DNA of 14,954 nucleotides from Olsenella_K sp036454645 (GTDB taxonomy: Bacteria; Actinomycetota; Coriobacteriia; Coriobacteriales; Atopobiaceae): the NCBI GenBank assembly GCA_036454645.1, contig JAZHSQ010000047.1, forward strand, positions 1 through 14,954, read 5' to 3'. Shown piece after piece: positions 1-6,081 of the stretch. The notes below the pieces were generated by a model. That model did not search any database. It was not told the DNA's origin and saw nothing but the letters and a program-made list of their open reading frames with translations. Positions within the stretch are counted from its first letter, which is position 1. The number at the start of each line of letters is the position of its first letter. Made by a program: the position numbers and the translations under genes.

Positions 1-6
1 AAGGCA

Positions 7-45
7 GGGGGCGCCGGGCGGGCAGCATGCCCTCCCGGCGCCCCC
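7..45. terminator. GC-rich hairpin downstream of the Rossmann remnant
   Basis: Perfect 12-bp inverted repeat: GGGGGCGCCGGG at 7-18 and its reverse complement at 34-45. A second 4-bp stem (GGGC/GCCC) lies inside it. It is 36 bp past the stop of the minus-strand remnant, where a terminator would sit. There is no clear T-run on either side, so it may be an inefficient terminator or a divider from whatever lies left of the window. Confidence 0.45.
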
Positions 46-80
46 TTGCAACCGTCCCGCGGCCTTCTCGCGGCCCCCTC

Positions 81-497
81 CTACGCGCGGACGACGGAGA
101 TGCGCTCGCGCACGTGGGCGTCCGCGGTGCGCTCCGCCTCGTCCACGATGGCGATGGCGTAGTCGGCGTAGGAGATAACCGACTCGCCGCGGGAGTTGGT
201 CGTGAGCTCCTCGCAGGCGAGCAGGTACCTGCCGGTGCGCTCGCCGTCGGCCTGGAAGTCGGCCGCCGGGGAGACGAAGGTCCAGCGCACGTCGTCGCGC
301 CCGCGGAGCTCCTCGAGCGCCTTGCCCTGGGCCTTGGCCAGCGGCTTGAAGGCGTCCGGGAAGTCGGGGGTGTCGACGAGCTGGACCTCGTGCTCGGCGT
401 CGACGTAGAGGCTGCCGGCGCCGCCGACCACGATCAGGCGGGCGTCGGTCCCGGAGAGGGCGTCCGCGAGGTGGGCGGGAAGGGGTAGCGGGCACAA
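81..497 (-). pseudogene. 5'-truncated NAD(P)H-binding Rossmann (NmrA/YwnB-like) protein
   Basis: The readable product matches only the C-terminal part of the small atypical-SDR NAD(P)H-binding family (normally about 210 residues). It shows the family's VVGGAGSLYV segment, the DTPDFP and TFVSPAADF stretches, a GxRTGRY-like turn and the terminal ISYADYAIAIVDE helix. The N-terminal third, including the glycine-rich dinucleotide loop, is absent. In frame upstream the sequence runs into unrelated AT-richer DNA and then the tRNA-Pro terminator. The only nearby start in frame is a TTG at 495-497 with no ribosome-binding site. Such a start would give about 138 residues that cannot bind a nucleotide in the usual way. 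I therefore call it a deletion remnant. The surviving part has no internal stop, which suggests recent decay. A functional short protein is less likely. Confidence 0.7.
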
Positions 498-508
498 ATT
501 AGTTCTGT

Positions 509-558
509 AGGTTCCCGAGGGATACCTTTGGGGCTGACCTGGCGCTTCGCAGGTCCCC
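509..558. other. Two consecutive hairpins in AT-richer DNA, unassigned
   Basis: Between the Rossmann remnant and the tRNA-Pro terminator lie two more foldable segments. At 509-527, AGGTTCCC pairs with GGGATACCT with one bulged T. At 530-558, GGGG, ACCT and GCG pair in order with CGC, AGGT and CCCC, leaving small bulges. With the terminator at 570-594 this makes three hairpins in about 90 bp. No known RNA family is recognisable: the SRP RNA, 6S RNA and tmRNA signatures are missing. It could be the far end of a longer tRNA-Pro transcript, a small RNA, or debris at a deletion junction. Confidence 0.35.
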
Positions 559-562
559 ATAT

Positions 563-594
563 AAAGAAAAACCCGGAGGGGACACCTCCGGGTT
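563..594 (-). terminator. Rho-independent terminator of tRNA-Pro
   Basis: On the minus strand a perfect 10-bp stem (AACCCGGAGG at 585-594 pairing with CCTCCGGGTT at 570-579, 5-nt loop) is followed directly by TTTCTTTA. It starts about 10 nt after the CCA end of tRNA-Pro. This is the clearest classical terminator in the window. Confidence 0.9.
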
Positions 595-604
595 GACCAT
601 TCAA

Positions 605-681
<77 letters not shown>

Positions 682-693
682 TTACGGCGTCTT

Positions 694-702
694 ATGTTAG
701 CA
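694..702 (-). promoter_or_regulatory. Extended -10 promoter of tRNA-Pro overlapping the ispE stop
   Basis: The minus strand reads TGC-TAACAT, a TGn extended -10 element whose end is 12 nt before the mature 5' end of tRNA-Pro. The TAA inside the -10 is also the stop codon of ispE. No good -35 is visible. The extended -10 elements before tRNA-Val and tRNA-Glu in this window support the call. Confidence 0.55.
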
Positions 703-1644
703 GAGTTTCCGGGCTTTGGCCCCGGGAATTTGGCTCGACGAGGAAATGGTCACAGCCGCCCGCGACCACCACCTCGGCCGCCCGTCCGCGCCCGCCGAGG
801 CGCGCCTGGCCTCGGAGGCAACCGCCTCGGCCGCCTCGCCGGACTCGCAGATGGCGAACACGCAGCTGCCGGAGCCCGTGACCTGGCAGGCCACGACGCC
901 CTCCCGGGAGGAGAGCCACCCCCTCACGCGGTCGACCTCCGGCAGGAGGCGCCGGGCGACGGGGTCGAGGTTGTTCTCGACCAGGGCCGCGACGGCGCGG
1001 GCGTCCGAGGCCCTGAGGGCGGAGCAGATCGGCGCGGGGTCGGCGGCGGGGCCGTGCAGCCGGTCGAACTCGCGGTAGGCCGCGGGCGTGCTCACGCCCG
1101 GCCCCTCGGGGCGTACGAGCGCGACGGGCACGCCGTCGAGCGGCGGGAGCCTCTCCTTGGGGACGTCCCCGGCGCCCACGAGCAGCGTAGGTGCCGGGTC
1201 GAGGAAGAAGGGGACGTCGGCGCCCACGGCGCGCGCCGCCTCGGCCACGCGCGCGTCGCGCGGGTCGACCCCCCAGAGCTCGCAGAGGGCGAGCAGGACG
1301 CTCGCGGCGTCCGAGCTCGAGCCGCCCATGCCGCTCTGCTCGGGGATGTGCTTCTCCAGCGTGACCCGCACGTCCGCGGGGCGGCCCAGGGCCGCCGCGA
1401 GCAGCGAAGCCGCCCTGAAGGCGGTGTTGCTCTGCTCGGGGAAGCCCGCGGGCGGAACGCAGAAGACCGAGAGGGCGCCTGCCGGCTCCACGCGCACGAC
1501 GTCGGCGAGGTCGAGCGCGACCATCACGGAGTCGACGCGGTGGTAGCCCCGCGCGTCCTTCTCGGCATGCACGCCGAGGTGCAGGTTCACCTTGGCGGGA
1601 GCCAGCCGCGTGACGGCGCGGGAGGCTTGGGCGCAGGCGCTCAT
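697..1644 (-). CDS. ispE: 4-diphosphocytidyl-2-C-methyl-D-erythritol kinase
   Basis: IspE is a cytosolic GHMP-family kinase. It phosphorylates the 2-hydroxyl of CDP-methylerythritol with ATP in the non-mevalonate (MEP) route to isoprenoids. The 315-residue product has the three expected blocks: PAKVNLHLGV near residues 16-25 (substrate side, catalytic lysine), the glycine-rich phosphate loop GMGGSSSDAASVL in the middle, and VTGSGSCVFAI near the C-terminus. The length is normal for the family. The last roughly 25 residues (after GRPRWW) do not resemble the usual tail. The start follows the veg stop by 4 nt and has only a weak ribosome-binding site inside the end of veg, so translational coupling is likely. 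A GTG a few codons further in (before TRLAPAK) is an alternative start. The order veg-ispE is a common one, and both genes probably use the veg promoter. Confidence 0.95.
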   Translation of the reverse strand: MSACAQASRAVTRLAPAKVNLHLGVHAEKDARGYHRVDSVMVALDLADVVRVEPAGALSVFCVPPAGFPEQSNTAFRAASLLAAALGRPADVRVTLEKHIPEQSGMGGSSSDAASVLLALCELWGVDPRDARVAEAARAVGADVPFFLDPAPTLLVGAGDVPKERLPPLDGVPVALVRPEGPGVSTPAAYREFDRLHGPAADPAPICSALRASDARAVAALVENNLDPVARRLLPEVDRVRGWLSSREGVVACQVTGSGSCVFAICESGEAAEAVASEARRASAGADGRPRWWSRAAVTISSSSQIPGAKARKLC

Positions 1645-1648
1645 GGCG

Positions 1649-1939
1649 CTAGTCCACGGCCTCGAAGTCGAACATGCGCTCGTTGGTGTTGGCGTCGAAG
1701 AGCTCGACGGTGCCCGTGAGCACGTCCACGTACTGGTAGGACTGGCGCGCCTTGCGGCCCCTGCGCTCCTCGACCTCGATCACGAAGAGGGAGGGGTGGG
1801 CCTGCACGAGCACGCCGGTGCGCTCGACGATGCGCGAGCGGCCCATGTTGGCGCGCACCTTGATGCGCTGGCCGACGTAGTGGCTCAGCTCCTCGTGGAT
1901 GAGGTCTACCCTGTTCACTGGAGGTATCTCGTTCTCCAT
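1649..1939 (-). CDS. veg: Veg family protein
   Basis: A 96-residue protein of the Veg family. In Bacillus subtilis, Veg is reported to stimulate biofilm matrix gene expression; its molecular mechanism is not settled. The core matches well: GQRIKVRANMGRSRIVERTGVL, followed by the PSLFVIEVEE strand and the YVDVLTGTVELF segment. This predicts a small SH3-like barrel, with no signal peptide or membrane segment. The start is well supported: ATG at 1937-1939 preceded by AGGAAGAG at good spacing, with a near-consensus promoter upstream. It is the first gene of the veg-ispE unit, with 4 nt between the genes. Veg is typical of Firmicutes, and its presence in very GC-rich DNA is one reason to think of Coriobacteriia. 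The family assignment is firm; the role in this organism is inferred. Confidence 0.93.
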   Translation of the reverse strand: MENEIPPVNRVDLIHEELSHYVGQRIKVRANMGRSRIVERTGVLVQAHPSLFVIEVEERRGRKARQSYQYVDVLTGTVELFDANTNERMFDFEAVD

Positions 1940-1979
1940 AGCATCACTCTTCCTGGCACGGACGCCTTGGAAAATAGCC

Positions 1980-2007
1980 AGAATAATGTCAGGCTTCCTA
2001 TCGTCAA
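1980..2007 (-). promoter_or_regulatory. Near-consensus promoter of veg-ispE
   Basis: The minus strand carries TTGACG (2002-2007), a 16-bp spacer and TATTCT (1980-1985), about 40 nt upstream of the veg ATG. This fits a housekeeping sigma factor and is the best -35/-10 pair in the window. The surrounding 100 bp are notably AT-richer than the rest. Confidence 0.75.
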
Positions 2008-2030
2008 ACTATATTAGAATAGCCTGTTAC

Positions 2031-2048
2031 CCGGTGCGGACGCACCGG
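2031..2048. repeat. Short palindrome in the veg/peptidase intergenic region
   Basis: Perfect arms CCGGTGCG (2031-2038) and CGCACCGG (2041-2048) around GA. It sits about 24 bp upstream of the veg -35 box. Position and symmetry suit a protein-binding site, but no regulator can be named. Apart from this, the repeat at 2116-2154 and the two promoters, I see nothing coding in 1940-2252. Confidence 0.45.
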
Positions 2049-2115
2049 CCTGGCGCAATCGCGCAATCTCCATCTCACGGATAGCCCGCCCCATGGGCGC
2101 CCCTCGCGGCCGCAC

Positions 2116-2154
2116 CGCCCCTGCCGCCTCCGTACCCCGGCGACGGCAGGGGCG
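2116..2154. repeat. 11-bp inverted repeat upstream of the peptidase gene
   Basis: Perfect arms CGCCCCTGCCG (2116-2126) and CGGCAGGGGCG (2144-2154) with a 17-nt loop. It lies just before the possible -10 of the peptidase gene, so it may be an operator. No T-run follows, so it is a poor terminator candidate. Confidence 0.45.
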
Positions 2155-2173
2155 CACGCCGCCGCACGAGCGC

Positions 2174-2179
2174 TACACT
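2174..2179 (+). promoter_or_regulatory. Possible -10 box of the Xaa-Pro peptidase gene
   Basis: TACACT at 2174-2179, about 75 nt upstream of the ATG, matches the TAnnnT style of the tRNA and murE promoters in this window. No -35 is recognisable, so the call is weak. Confidence 0.35.
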
Positions 2180-2252
2180 TGCCAGGGCCCGGCCGAGGCG
2201 CGTCCGCGCCCGCCCGCCGGAGCCTCACGCACACCGCGACCTGGGAGCAGGA

Positions 2253-3341
2253 ATGAACAAGCAACGCGCCAGCAAGGTGCTCGCGAACCTCCGCGAGCTC
2301 GGCCTCGGGCAGGCCATCGTCACGGACCCGCTGTCGATCTGGTACCTCACCGGCTACTACACCGAGCCCTACGAGCGCTTCCTCGCGCTCTACCTCACCG
2401 AGGCGGACGGCGCCCCCAGGGGCACCCTCTTCTGCAACCGCCTCTTCCCGGACGCGACGGGCGCCGCGGACGAGGTCGTCACCTTCGACGACACCGAGGA
2501 CCCGGTGCCGCTCGTGCTCGCCGCCACCGACCACGCCGAGCCCCTCGGGGTCGACAAGGACCTGGCGGCCCGCTGGCTGCTCCCGCTCATGGAGGCCGGC
2601 GCCGGCACCTCCGTCCGCCTCGCCTCCGTCGCGGTCGACCGCGCCCGCTCCATCAAGGACGAGGCCGAGCAGGAGCTCATGCGCGAGGCCTCGCGCATCA
2701 ACGACCGCGCCATGGCCTGGCTCGCCGAGCAGGTGCGCGTGGGCGTGACCGAGCGCTCGATCGCGGAGGGGCTCCTCGGCGAGTACCGCTCCCTCGGGGC
2801 CGAGGACCACAGCTTCTCGCCCATCGTCTCCTTCGGCGCCAACGCCGCCGACCCGCACCACGAGCCCGACGGCACGCGGCTCGAGAGGGGCGACATGGTC
2901 CTCTTTGACGTGGGCTGCAAGTACCGCGCGTACTGCTCGGACATGACGCGCACCTTCTTCACCGCCGCGCCGACCGCCCACCAGATGGAGGTCTACGACA
3001 CGGTCAGGCGCGCCAACGAGGCGGCCGAGGCGAGGATCGCGCCGGGCGTGGAGTTCGCCGAGCTCGACCTCGCGGCGCGCAGGGTCATCGAGGACGCCGG
3101 CTACGGCAGGTACTTCACGCACCGCCTGGGCCACCAGATCGGTCTCTCCGACCACGAGCCCGGCGACGTCAGCTCCACGCACCACGAGCCGGTGCGGCCC
3201 GGCATGTGCTTCTCGATCGAGCCCGGCATCTACATCCCCGGCGACATCGGCGTGCGCGTCGAGGACCTCGCCATCGTCCACGAGGACGGCCACGAGATCC
3301 TGAACGCCTACACGCACGAGCCGACCACCCTCGAAGCCTAG
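2253..3341 (+). CDS. M24B aminopeptidase, Xaa-Pro peptidase family
   Basis: A 362-residue cytosolic metallopeptidase of the pita-bread fold that releases or splits N-terminal Xaa-Pro peptides. The N-terminal creatinase-like domain covers about residues 1-130 (IWYLTGYYTE is typical). The catalytic domain shows all five expected metal ligands in order: D219 (LFDVGCKY), D230 (CSDMTRTF), H294 (HRLGHQIGL), E323 (SIEPGIYI) and E337 (VRVEDLA). The length is usual for the family. The ATG follows GGGAGCAGG at proper spacing. The gene stands alone, divergent from veg and convergent with nagB. Sequence alone cannot separate an aminopeptidase P-like from a prolidase-like (PepQ) specificity, so no symbol is given. 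Its likely job is recycling proline-containing peptides. Confidence 0.93.
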   Translation: MNKQRASKVLANLRELGLGQAIVTDPLSIWYLTGYYTEPYERFLALYLTEADGAPRGTLFCNRLFPDATGAADEVVTFDDTEDPVPLVLAATDHAEPLGVDKDLAARWLLPLMEAGAGTSVRLASVAVDRARSIKDEAEQELMREASRINDRAMAWLAEQVRVGVTERSIAEGLLGEYRSLGAEDHSFSPIVSFGANAADPHHEPDGTRLERGDMVLFDVGCKYRAYCSDMTRTFFTAAPTAHQMEVYDTVRRANEAAEARIAPGVEFAELDLAARRVIEDAGYGRYFTHRLGHQIGLSDHEPGDVSSTHHEPVRPGMCFSIEPGIYIPGDIGVRVEDLAIVHEDGHEILNAYTHEPTTLEA

Positions 3342-3396
3342 GCGCCCAGGGACCTGCCCCGACGGCGGGGCGGCAGGTACGGAGCACGGAGAAAGC

Positions 3397-3430
3397 AGGA
3401 GCCCGCGCCCCCTCGGGGGCGCGGGCTCCT
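3397..3430. terminator. Bidirectional terminator between the peptidase gene and nagB
   Basis: A perfect 16-bp stem (left arm 3397-3412, AGGAGCCCGCGCCCCC; right arm 3415-3430) between two convergent genes. On the minus strand it is followed by TGCTTTCTC, on the plus strand by CTCCTG. Position and stem strength make a shared terminator likely, although the T-tracts are poor. Confidence 0.75.
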
Positions 3431-3452
3431 CTCCTGAGCGCGTTCGTACGCC

Positions 3453-4187
3453 CTACTCGACGGGGCAGAGCGAGAGGGCGGCGGCGTCCGCGATGAGGAT
3501 GCAGTTGGCGTGCAGCTGGAGGATGGAGGCGGGGCAGTGCGGCGTGACCGGGCCGTAGATGGCGTCGCGCACGGCCTCGGCCTTCTCCTCGCCGGACGCG
3601 ATCAGCAGGATCGTGTGGGCGTACATGATGGTCTGGACGCCCATGGAGAAGGCCTGGCGGGGCACGTCGTCGACGCTGTCGAACAGGCGGCTGTTGGCCT
3701 CGATGGTGCTCTCGGTGAGGTCCACGAGGTGGGTGCCCTTGGAGAAGACGTCGTCGGGCTCGTTGAAGCCGATGTGCCCGTTGCGGCCGATGCCGAGGAG
3801 CTGCAGGTCGGGGTAGCCGGCCTCGCGCACCATCGCGTCGTAGCTCGCGCAGTAGGCCTCCGGGTCGGACGCGAGGCCGTCGGGCACGTGGGTGTTGGCC
3901 AGGTCGATGTTCACGTGGTCGAAGAGGTTGGTGCGCATGAAGTAGTGGTAGCTGTTGGGGTCGTCCGCCGCAAGCCCGCGGTACTCGTCCAGGTTGTAGG
4001 TGCTGACCTGCGAGAAGTCGATGTCGCCCTTCTTGTACCAGTCGATCAGCTGGCGATAGGTGCCGATGGGCGTGCTGCCGGTCGCCAGGCCGAGGACCGT
4101 GTCGGGCTTGAGGATGGTCTGCGCGGAGATGACGTTGGCGGCCTTGCGGCTCATGTCGTTGTAGTCGGTGGTGCGGACGACTCTCAT
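3453..4187 (-). CDS. nagB: Glucosamine-6-phosphate deaminase
   Basis: NagB converts glucosamine-6-phosphate to fructose-6-phosphate and ammonia, feeding amino-sugar carbon into glycolysis. The 244-residue product is the short Gram-positive type. It has the phosphate-binding LGLATGSTPIGTY near residue 32, NLDEYRGL with the general-base Asp67, and GIGRNGHIGFNEP at 132-144 with His138 and Glu143. N136 stands where the E. coli enzyme has Asp, as is normal in the short Bacillus-type enzymes. I chose the ATG at 4185-4187, giving MRVVRTTDYN, because it follows AGAGGGGG. An ATG 15 codons upstream lacks such a site and would add a non-conserved stretch. No nagA or sugar transporter is adjacent. A promoter/palindrome region lies about 75-100 nt upstream. 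Confidence 0.95.
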   Translation of the reverse strand: MRVVRTTDYNDMSRKAANVISAQTILKPDTVLGLATGSTPIGTYRQLIDWYKKGDIDFSQVSTYNLDEYRGLAADDPNSYHYFMRTNLFDHVNIDLANTHVPDGLASDPEAYCASYDAMVREAGYPDLQLLGIGRNGHIGFNEPDDVFSKGTHLVDLTESTIEANSRLFDSVDDVPRQAFSMGVQTIMYAHTILLIASGEEKAEAVRDAIYGPVTPHCPASILQLHANCILIADAAALSLCPVE

Positions 4188-4258
4188 GGTTCCCCCTCTG
4201 TAAGAAACCTTCCCTGCCAAGGCCCCTCGCACGGAGCGGCCCCCTACCTTCCGTGCAC

Positions 4259-4290
4259 AGGGTACCGCGATTTGTTATGACAAATGTCAA
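4259..4290 (-). promoter_or_regulatory. nagB promoter region with a perfect operator-like palindrome
   Basis: The minus strand has a consensus -35 TTGACA (4285-4290), immediately followed by ATTTGT-CATA-ACAAAT (4270-4285), a perfect 6-bp inverted repeat in the promoter spacer. The -10 is unclear: CGGTAC lies at 17-bp spacing and TACCCT (4259-4264) at 20 bp. A palindrome in this place suggests repression. The GT-cata-AC core would suit a GntR-family sugar regulator, but that is inference. Confidence 0.6.
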
Positions 4291-4307
4291 GAACAGGTGA
4301 GCGCACG

Positions 4308-4348
4308 AAAAAGCCCGCGAGCGACACGTCGGGGTGCCGCCCGCGGGC
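4308..4348 (-). terminator. Rho-independent terminator after rph-rdgB
   Basis: On the minus strand GCCCGCGGGC (4339-4348) pairs with GCTCGCGGGC (4313-4322), with one G-U pair. The hairpin is followed by TTTTT (4308-4312). It lies about 95 nt after the rdgB stop and just before the nagB promoter. The GC-rich stretch 4349-4442 shows no gene. Confidence 0.85.
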
Positions 4349-4442
4349 GGGCGCGGGACGAGTCTGGTGCGTGCGCGGGCGGCCGCGCTGCGGCGCGGGG
4401 CCACCCGGGGCGGCGGCAGGCGGGCGAGAAGGACCCGGCGCC

Positions 4443-5072
4443 CTAGCGCAGCCTGGAGGCGAGGTCCTCGAGGGCGCGGAAGCGGTGCGAGACGCGGTTC
4501 TTCTCGGCCGGCGAGAGCTCCGCCATGGTCCTGCCGGGGACGTCGTCGAGGAGGAAGAGCGGGTCGTAGCCGAAGCCGTTGGTGCCGCGTCGCTCGCGGC
4601 CGATCCTGCCCGGGCAGTCGCCCTCGCCCGTCAGCACGCTGCCGTCCGCGCGCACGAGGACCACGGTGGAGTGGAAGTGGGCGCCCCGCCGCCCGTCGGG
4701 GACGTCCGCCATCTCGCGCAGCAGCTTGTCGTTGTTGGCCTCGTCGTCGCCGTGCGCGCCTGCCCAGCGCGCCGAGAAGATGCCCGGGGCGCCGCCGAGG
4801 GCGTCCACCACGAGTCCCGAGTCGTCTGCGACCGCGATGCCGAGGCCGGTCTCCGCCAGTGCCGCGCGCGCCTTGATCAGCGCGTTGGCGAGGAAGGTGT
4901 CGCCGTCCTCCACCGGGTCGGGAAAGTCCCCGAGCTCGCCGAGGGCGCAGAAGCGGTAGCCCTCCATGATCGGGCCGAGGATGGCCTCGATCTCCGTGAC
5001 CTTGTGCGCGTTGCCCGTGGCCACGACCACGGTCCTTGCGGGGTCGAGCCCCCTCGCCTCCACAGCTTGCAT
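4443..5072 (-). CDS. rdgB: XTP/dITP diphosphatase (Ham1 family)
   Basis: RdgB hydrolyses deaminated purine nucleotides (dITP, XTP, ITP) to the monophosphate and pyrophosphate, keeping them out of DNA and RNA. The 209-residue product has the family set: VVATGNAHKVTEI with N21 and K24 (triphosphate binding), ADDSGLVVDALGGAPGIFSA with the catalytic Asp84, FGYDPLF near residue 170 for base recognition, and ELSPAEKNRVSHR near the C-terminus. The length is normal. The ATG follows GGGAGGGAG at good spacing, 28 nt after the rph stop. The order rph-rdgB is a widespread pair linking RNA 3'-end maturation and nucleotide-pool cleaning. Both genes probably share one transcript, ended by the terminator at 4308-4348. 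Confidence 0.96.
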   Translation of the reverse strand: MQAVEARGLDPARTVVVATGNAHKVTEIEAILGPIMEGYRFCALGELGDFPDPVEDGDTFLANALIKARAALAETGLGIAVADDSGLVVDALGGAPGIFSARWAGAHGDDEANNDKLLREMADVPDGRRGAHFHSTVVLVRADGSVLTGEGDCPGRIGRERRGTNGFGYDPLFLLDDVPGRTMAELSPAEKNRVSHRFRALEDLASRLR

Positions 5073-5100
5073 GACGCTCCCTCCCGCCCAGGCGCCGCGC

Positions 5101-5850
5101 CTAGGACCTGAAGTTGGTTACCTCGTCCTGCAGGGCGACGAGCCTCGCGATCGCGGGCAGCCCCATGTCGAGAAGGGCGTCGAGCTGCTCGCGCGTGAAG
5201 GGGCTCCGCTCGCCCGTCCCCTGGACCTCCACGATGCCGCCGTCGCCCGTCCCCACGAGGTTGAGGTCCACCTGGGCGTGGCTGTCCTCGCGGTAGTCGA
5301 GGTCGAGCAGCAGCCTGCCGTCCACCTCGCCCATGGAGATGGCGGCAACCTGCCCCGTGAGCGGGAGGCGCTGCAGGTTGCCGCGCTCCTCCCACGAGCG
5401 AAGGGCGTCGTGCAGGGCGACCCACGCGCCCGTGACGGAGGCGGTGCGCGTGCCGCCGTCCGCCTGGATCACGTCGCAGTCGACCGTCACGGTCGCCTCC
5501 CCCAGGGCCTCGAGGTCGCAGACGGTGCGTAGGCTCCTGCCGACCAGCCGCTCGATCTCCATCGAGCGGCCCTTGCGCCCGCGGTACTCGCGCGGGGTGC
5601 GGCGGCCGGTGCTGGCGGGGAGCATGGCGTACTCCGCCGTGACCCAGCCGGCGCGCGAGCCCTTGCGCCAGCGCGGCACGCCCTCCTCGACGGTCGCGGC
5701 GCACAGCACCCTCGTGTCGCCGAACTCCACGAGGCACGAGCCGTCCGCGTTCTTCATCACGTTGCGCGTGAGCTTGGCGGGGCGCATCTCGTCCGCCGCC
5801 CTCCCGTAGCTGCGCTCGGGCGCCCTCCCGGCGCCGGGGTCGCCTGGCAT
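5101..5850 (-). CDS. rph: Ribonuclease PH
   Basis: RNase PH is a phosphate-dependent 3'-5' exoribonuclease that trims tRNA 3' ends; it works as a hexamer ring. The 249-residue product has the typical N-terminus (SYGRAADEMRPAKLTRNV), the strand EFGDTRVLCAATVEEGVP, GWVTAEYAMLP, GRSLRTVCDLEALGE, DCDVIQADGGTRTASVTGA and the terminal VEVQGTGE and PFTREQLDALL segments. The start ATG at 5848-5850 has GGTGGAGG upstream and includes the conserved GR..D.MRP block. An ATG inside that block would cut it off, and an open frame continuing far upstream is only antisense to murE. The gene is downstream of tRNA-Val on the same strand, beyond a hairpin, and 28 nt ahead of rdgB. Confidence 0.96.
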   Translation of the reverse strand: MPGDPGAGRAPERSYGRAADEMRPAKLTRNVMKNADGSCLVEFGDTRVLCAATVEEGVPRWRKGSRAGWVTAEYAMLPASTGRRTPREYRGRKGRSMEIERLVGRSLRTVCDLEALGEATVTVDCDVIQADGGTRTASVTGAWVALHDALRSWEERGNLQRLPLTGQVAAISMGEVDGRLLLDLDYREDSHAQVDLNLVGTGDGGIVEVQGTGERSPFTREQLDALLDMGLPAIARLVALQDEVTNFRS

Positions 5851-5894
5851 GTCCTCCACCTGCCCGCCTGCCGGCTCTGCGCCGGCCCTACAGA

Positions 5895-5925
5895 ACGGGC
5901 CCCTCCCGCGAGCGGAGGGGCCCGT
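5895..5925 (-). terminator. Hairpin between tRNA-Val and rph
   Basis: A perfect 12-bp stem (ACGGGCCCCTCC at 5895-5906 and its complement at 5914-5925, 7-nt loop) starts about 10 nt after the tRNA-Val CCA end. On the minus strand it is followed by TCTGTAG, a weak T-tract. Readthrough into rph is possible, since no strong separate rph promoter is visible between here and its start. Confidence 0.65.
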
Positions 5926-5935
5926 CCGGCTTCTC

Positions 5936-6011
5936 TGGTGGGCGATGAGGGGTTCGAACCCCCGACCTTGTGCGTGTAAGGCACCTGCGCTAGCCACTGC
6001 GCCAATCGCCC
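5936..6011 (-). tRNA. tRNA-Val (anticodon TAC), CCA encoded
   Basis: A 76-nt cloverleaf on the minus strand: acceptor GGGCGAT/ATCGCCC, then A and an encoded CCA (5936-5938). The D stem is GCGC/GCGC. The anticodon stem encloses the loop CTTACAC, giving anticodon TAC (valine). The T arm is GGGGG-TTCGAAC-CCCTC. The outermost anticodon-stem pair (27-43) is a G-A mismatch, the only irregularity. Confidence 0.96.
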
Positions 6012-6024
6012 TTGTCGAGGAGAA

Positions 6025-6033
6025 AGTGTAACA
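6025..6033 (-). promoter_or_regulatory. Extended -10 promoter of tRNA-Val
   Basis: The minus strand reads TGT-TACACT, ending 13 nt before the tRNA-Val 5' end. No clear -35 is present. It is divergent from the murE promoter, and the two upstream regions overlap within about 70 bp. Confidence 0.6.
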
Positions 6034-6068
6034 CAGCCCAGGCGCCCCTCGGCCCCGCCACGAGGGGC

Positions 6069-6074
6069 TATACT
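6069..6074 (+). promoter_or_regulatory. -10 box of murE, 7 nt from the start codon
   Basis: TATACT at 6069-6074 is followed by CAAGCGC and then the ATG at 6082. A normal distance from -10 to transcription start places the first RNA base at or next to the A of ATG. The mRNA would then be leaderless, which fits the absence of a purine-rich ribosome-binding site in the few bases before the ATG. Confidence 0.6.
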
Positions 6075-6081
6075 CAAGCGC

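Noticed and set aside
480..600. SRP (4.5S) RNA, suggested by a CAGGTCAG match on the minus strand
   Set aside because: The conserved GGAAG tetraloop side and the GCAGCC symmetrical loop that define SRP RNA are missing after the match.
697..790. Frameshift at the 3' end of ispE
   Set aside because: The last 25 residues look atypical, but neither alternative frame gives a clearly better IspE tail, so a frameshift cannot be supported.
2004..3317. Open frame of over 400 codons antisense to the Xaa-Pro peptidase gene
   Set aside because: The plus-strand frame has all five metal ligands and a good start. The antisense frame is Val/Gly/Arg-rich low complexity with no recognisable domain.
3780..3825. 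NagB catalytic Asp replaced by Asn (N136) as a sign of an inactive enzyme
   Set aside because: Short Bacillus-type NagB enzymes have the same NGHIGFNEP wording, and the other catalytic residues are present.
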